A stretch of 64,000 nucleotides of DNA, from the NCBI RefSeq assembly GCF_000801105.2, contig NC_079514.1:17958293-18022292 (forward strand). Reading direction: 5' to 3'. Position numbers and translations under genes: made by a program. This document shows positions 62,584 through 64,000 of the stretch, one piece after another (position 1 is the stretch's first letter; each line of letters opens with the position of its first letter). This DNA is from Raphanus sativus. Taxonomy: Eukaryota > Streptophyta > Magnoliopsida > Brassicales > Brassicaceae. The notes under the pieces were generated by a model that searched no databases, was not told where the DNA came from, and worked only from the letters and a program-made list of their open reading frames with translations.

Positions 62584-64000
62584 AATTGGGTCAAATTCAT
62601 GGTGTATCATTCATGAATAAAAATTCACGTTCCATGCACAGCTCTGGTGTCAGGTTGTACGGCGTAAGAATCACAGGCCATAATGAATATTTCCTTCCAG
62701 ACATTTCAAATGGACTAAATCCTTCTACGCATAACCCAAGATAAACATTCTGACTATTACTTGCGAAATCTGGGTGTACTTTGTTCAAATGTTTCCACGC
62801 TCTTGCATCTGATGGATGAACGATCTCACCATCCTTCTGGACATGTTATGCATGTCATCTCATCGCTCCAGCAGTCTCCTGAGATTGATATAACTGTTTC
62901 AGCATGTCCGTAATTGGTAGGTACCACATCCTTTGGTACGGTACCCTATTCCTCTCACGTCCTTGCGGTTTGAATCTTGGCTTCTTGCAGAAACGACACT
63001 CTTCCAGGTTCTCATCATCTTTCCAGTAGATCATGCAATTTTCTATGCAAATGTATATCCTCTCTGATGGCAATCCAAGACTATGAACCAATTTATGAAT
63101 CTCATAATAAGATTCAGCTGACACGTTGTGTTCTGGCAAATACTCTTTAAACAATTGAGCCCATGCATCCATACAATTCTCAGATAAATTATAATATGTT
63201 TTAATATTCATCATTCTAGCTGCAAGTAACAATTTAGAGAGTCCTTCTCTACAATCAGCGTAGATTGGTTGATTTACAGCATCAAACATTTCATAAAACA
63301 TTTTTGCTTTCAAGTTAGGTTATTCAGCATTAAGAGCAGTTTGATCAGCTATTGTTGTAGTTGTTTCTAAAAATTCATCTGCAACCATGTCGTCAATCAT
63401 ATCATAATCGACCGTCAACTCCTCATCATTTTCATTATGCAACTGAATTGGTTCTTCGTTAGCAGCCATAATATTATTATTACTACTACTAGCTTCATTT
63501 CTATCATGACTCTCTCCATGTTGAAACCATATATTGTAATTTGGTGTAAAACTTCGATTTTACTACTGACAAATTTGGTATTCTTGCACTTCCGACTTGG
63601 ACATAACATCTTACCGGTTTCTTGCGTGAGTGGTGTAGAACAAGCTTGGAACATGAATATCTCCGCACCGTTGAGAAATGCATCCGTTACTCTCCTGTCA
63701 GAATCTTTGTGCGTGTACATCCAAATTTAGGTTTCACATTTTTGATCTCTTTTTTTGTGTGACTTTGAAAATGATCAAATGTCATCTTTATAGGAGATTC
63801 CAAGTTTAGGTTGGTGAAATTGTACAACTATCTTACAACTACAAAGTTTACAACTTTTTAAGTTCCAATTTACAACTATTTTACAAAGCTTTTACAACGA
63901 AATTAGTTTGGCATAGTCCACTAAAAACACGTTTTCACCAACTACTTAACTGAATAGTTATTAAAACAAAGTAAAATATAACTATTGTAAATTGGTTGTT
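62584..64000 (-). pseudogene. CACTA transposon remnant, unit 3 (runs off the window)
   Basis: Minus-strand transposase-associated domain (63,720 downwards) and tnp2 part (63,313-62,597) with the same two stops as in units 1 and 2. A 33-base deletion relative to unit 2 lies just upstream of the domain (near 63,724). The 5' subterminal repeats start but the terminus is beyond the window. Confidence 0.78.

Larger units (their letters stand above)
49965..64000. repeat. Tandem unit 3 (runs off the window)
   Basis: The third unit copy starts at 49,965. It is interrupted by a Helitron at 50,249-55,521 and resumes at 55,522. Polygalacturonase, LINE and CACTA parts follow; any glycosyltransferase copy would lie past the window. 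Confidence 0.85.

Overview
The window is plant nuclear DNA and most likely comes from a Brassicaceae species of the Brassica/Raphanus kind. The evidence is AT-rich sequence, spliced genes with plant-type GT-AG introns, an exopolygalacturonase-like gene family and a plant GT77-type glycosyltransferase. Degenerate TTTAGGG arrays and a typical crucifer transposon mix (Helitrons, copia, CACTA, hAT-type MITE, LINE remnants) point the same way. I did no database search, so family names rest on motif recognition.

The backbone is a tandem array of one unit holding a polygalacturonase gene (GH28), a LINE remnant, a dead CACTA element and a GT77-like glycosyltransferase gene. Unit 1 runs about 4,834-36,621, unit 2 about 36,622-49,964, and unit 3 from about 49,965 past the window end. 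All three polygalacturonase copies (7,223-9,881; 39,015-41,640; 57,605-60,230) keep the catalytic motifs. Units 2 and 3 look nearly identical and unit 1 is more diverged. Two glycosyltransferase copies are visible: one is intact (46,908-48,315) and one is split by a retrotransposon (26,199-32,801).

Later insertions are dated by comparing units. A 5.2-kb copia element (26,693-31,896) with identical LTRs and one open polyprotein frame sits in exon 2 of glycosyltransferase copy 1; copy 2 is the exact empty site. A 7.06-kb minus-strand copia element with near-identical LTRs but broken coding lies at 18,870-25,927. A 5.3-kb Helitron (50,249-55,521) sits in unit 3, and unit 2 is its exact empty site. 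It carries spliced pieces of a MUT9-like (casein-kinase-I-type) kinase gene and a DNA polymerase V/MYBBP1A-like gene, and contains a 100-N gap. Older Helitrons lie at 3,189-4,589 and 14,865-16,493, a hAT-type MITE at 13,907-14,721 and a MITE with a telomere-like core at 32,812-33,364.

The left edge (1-3,188) holds a long (TC)n microsatellite and sequence I cannot assign. No tRNA, rRNA, CRISPR or prokaryotic feature was seen. The two host gene families fit cell-wall work: pectin hydrolysis outside the cell and Golgi glycosyl transfer. Nothing in the sequence shows that they act together.
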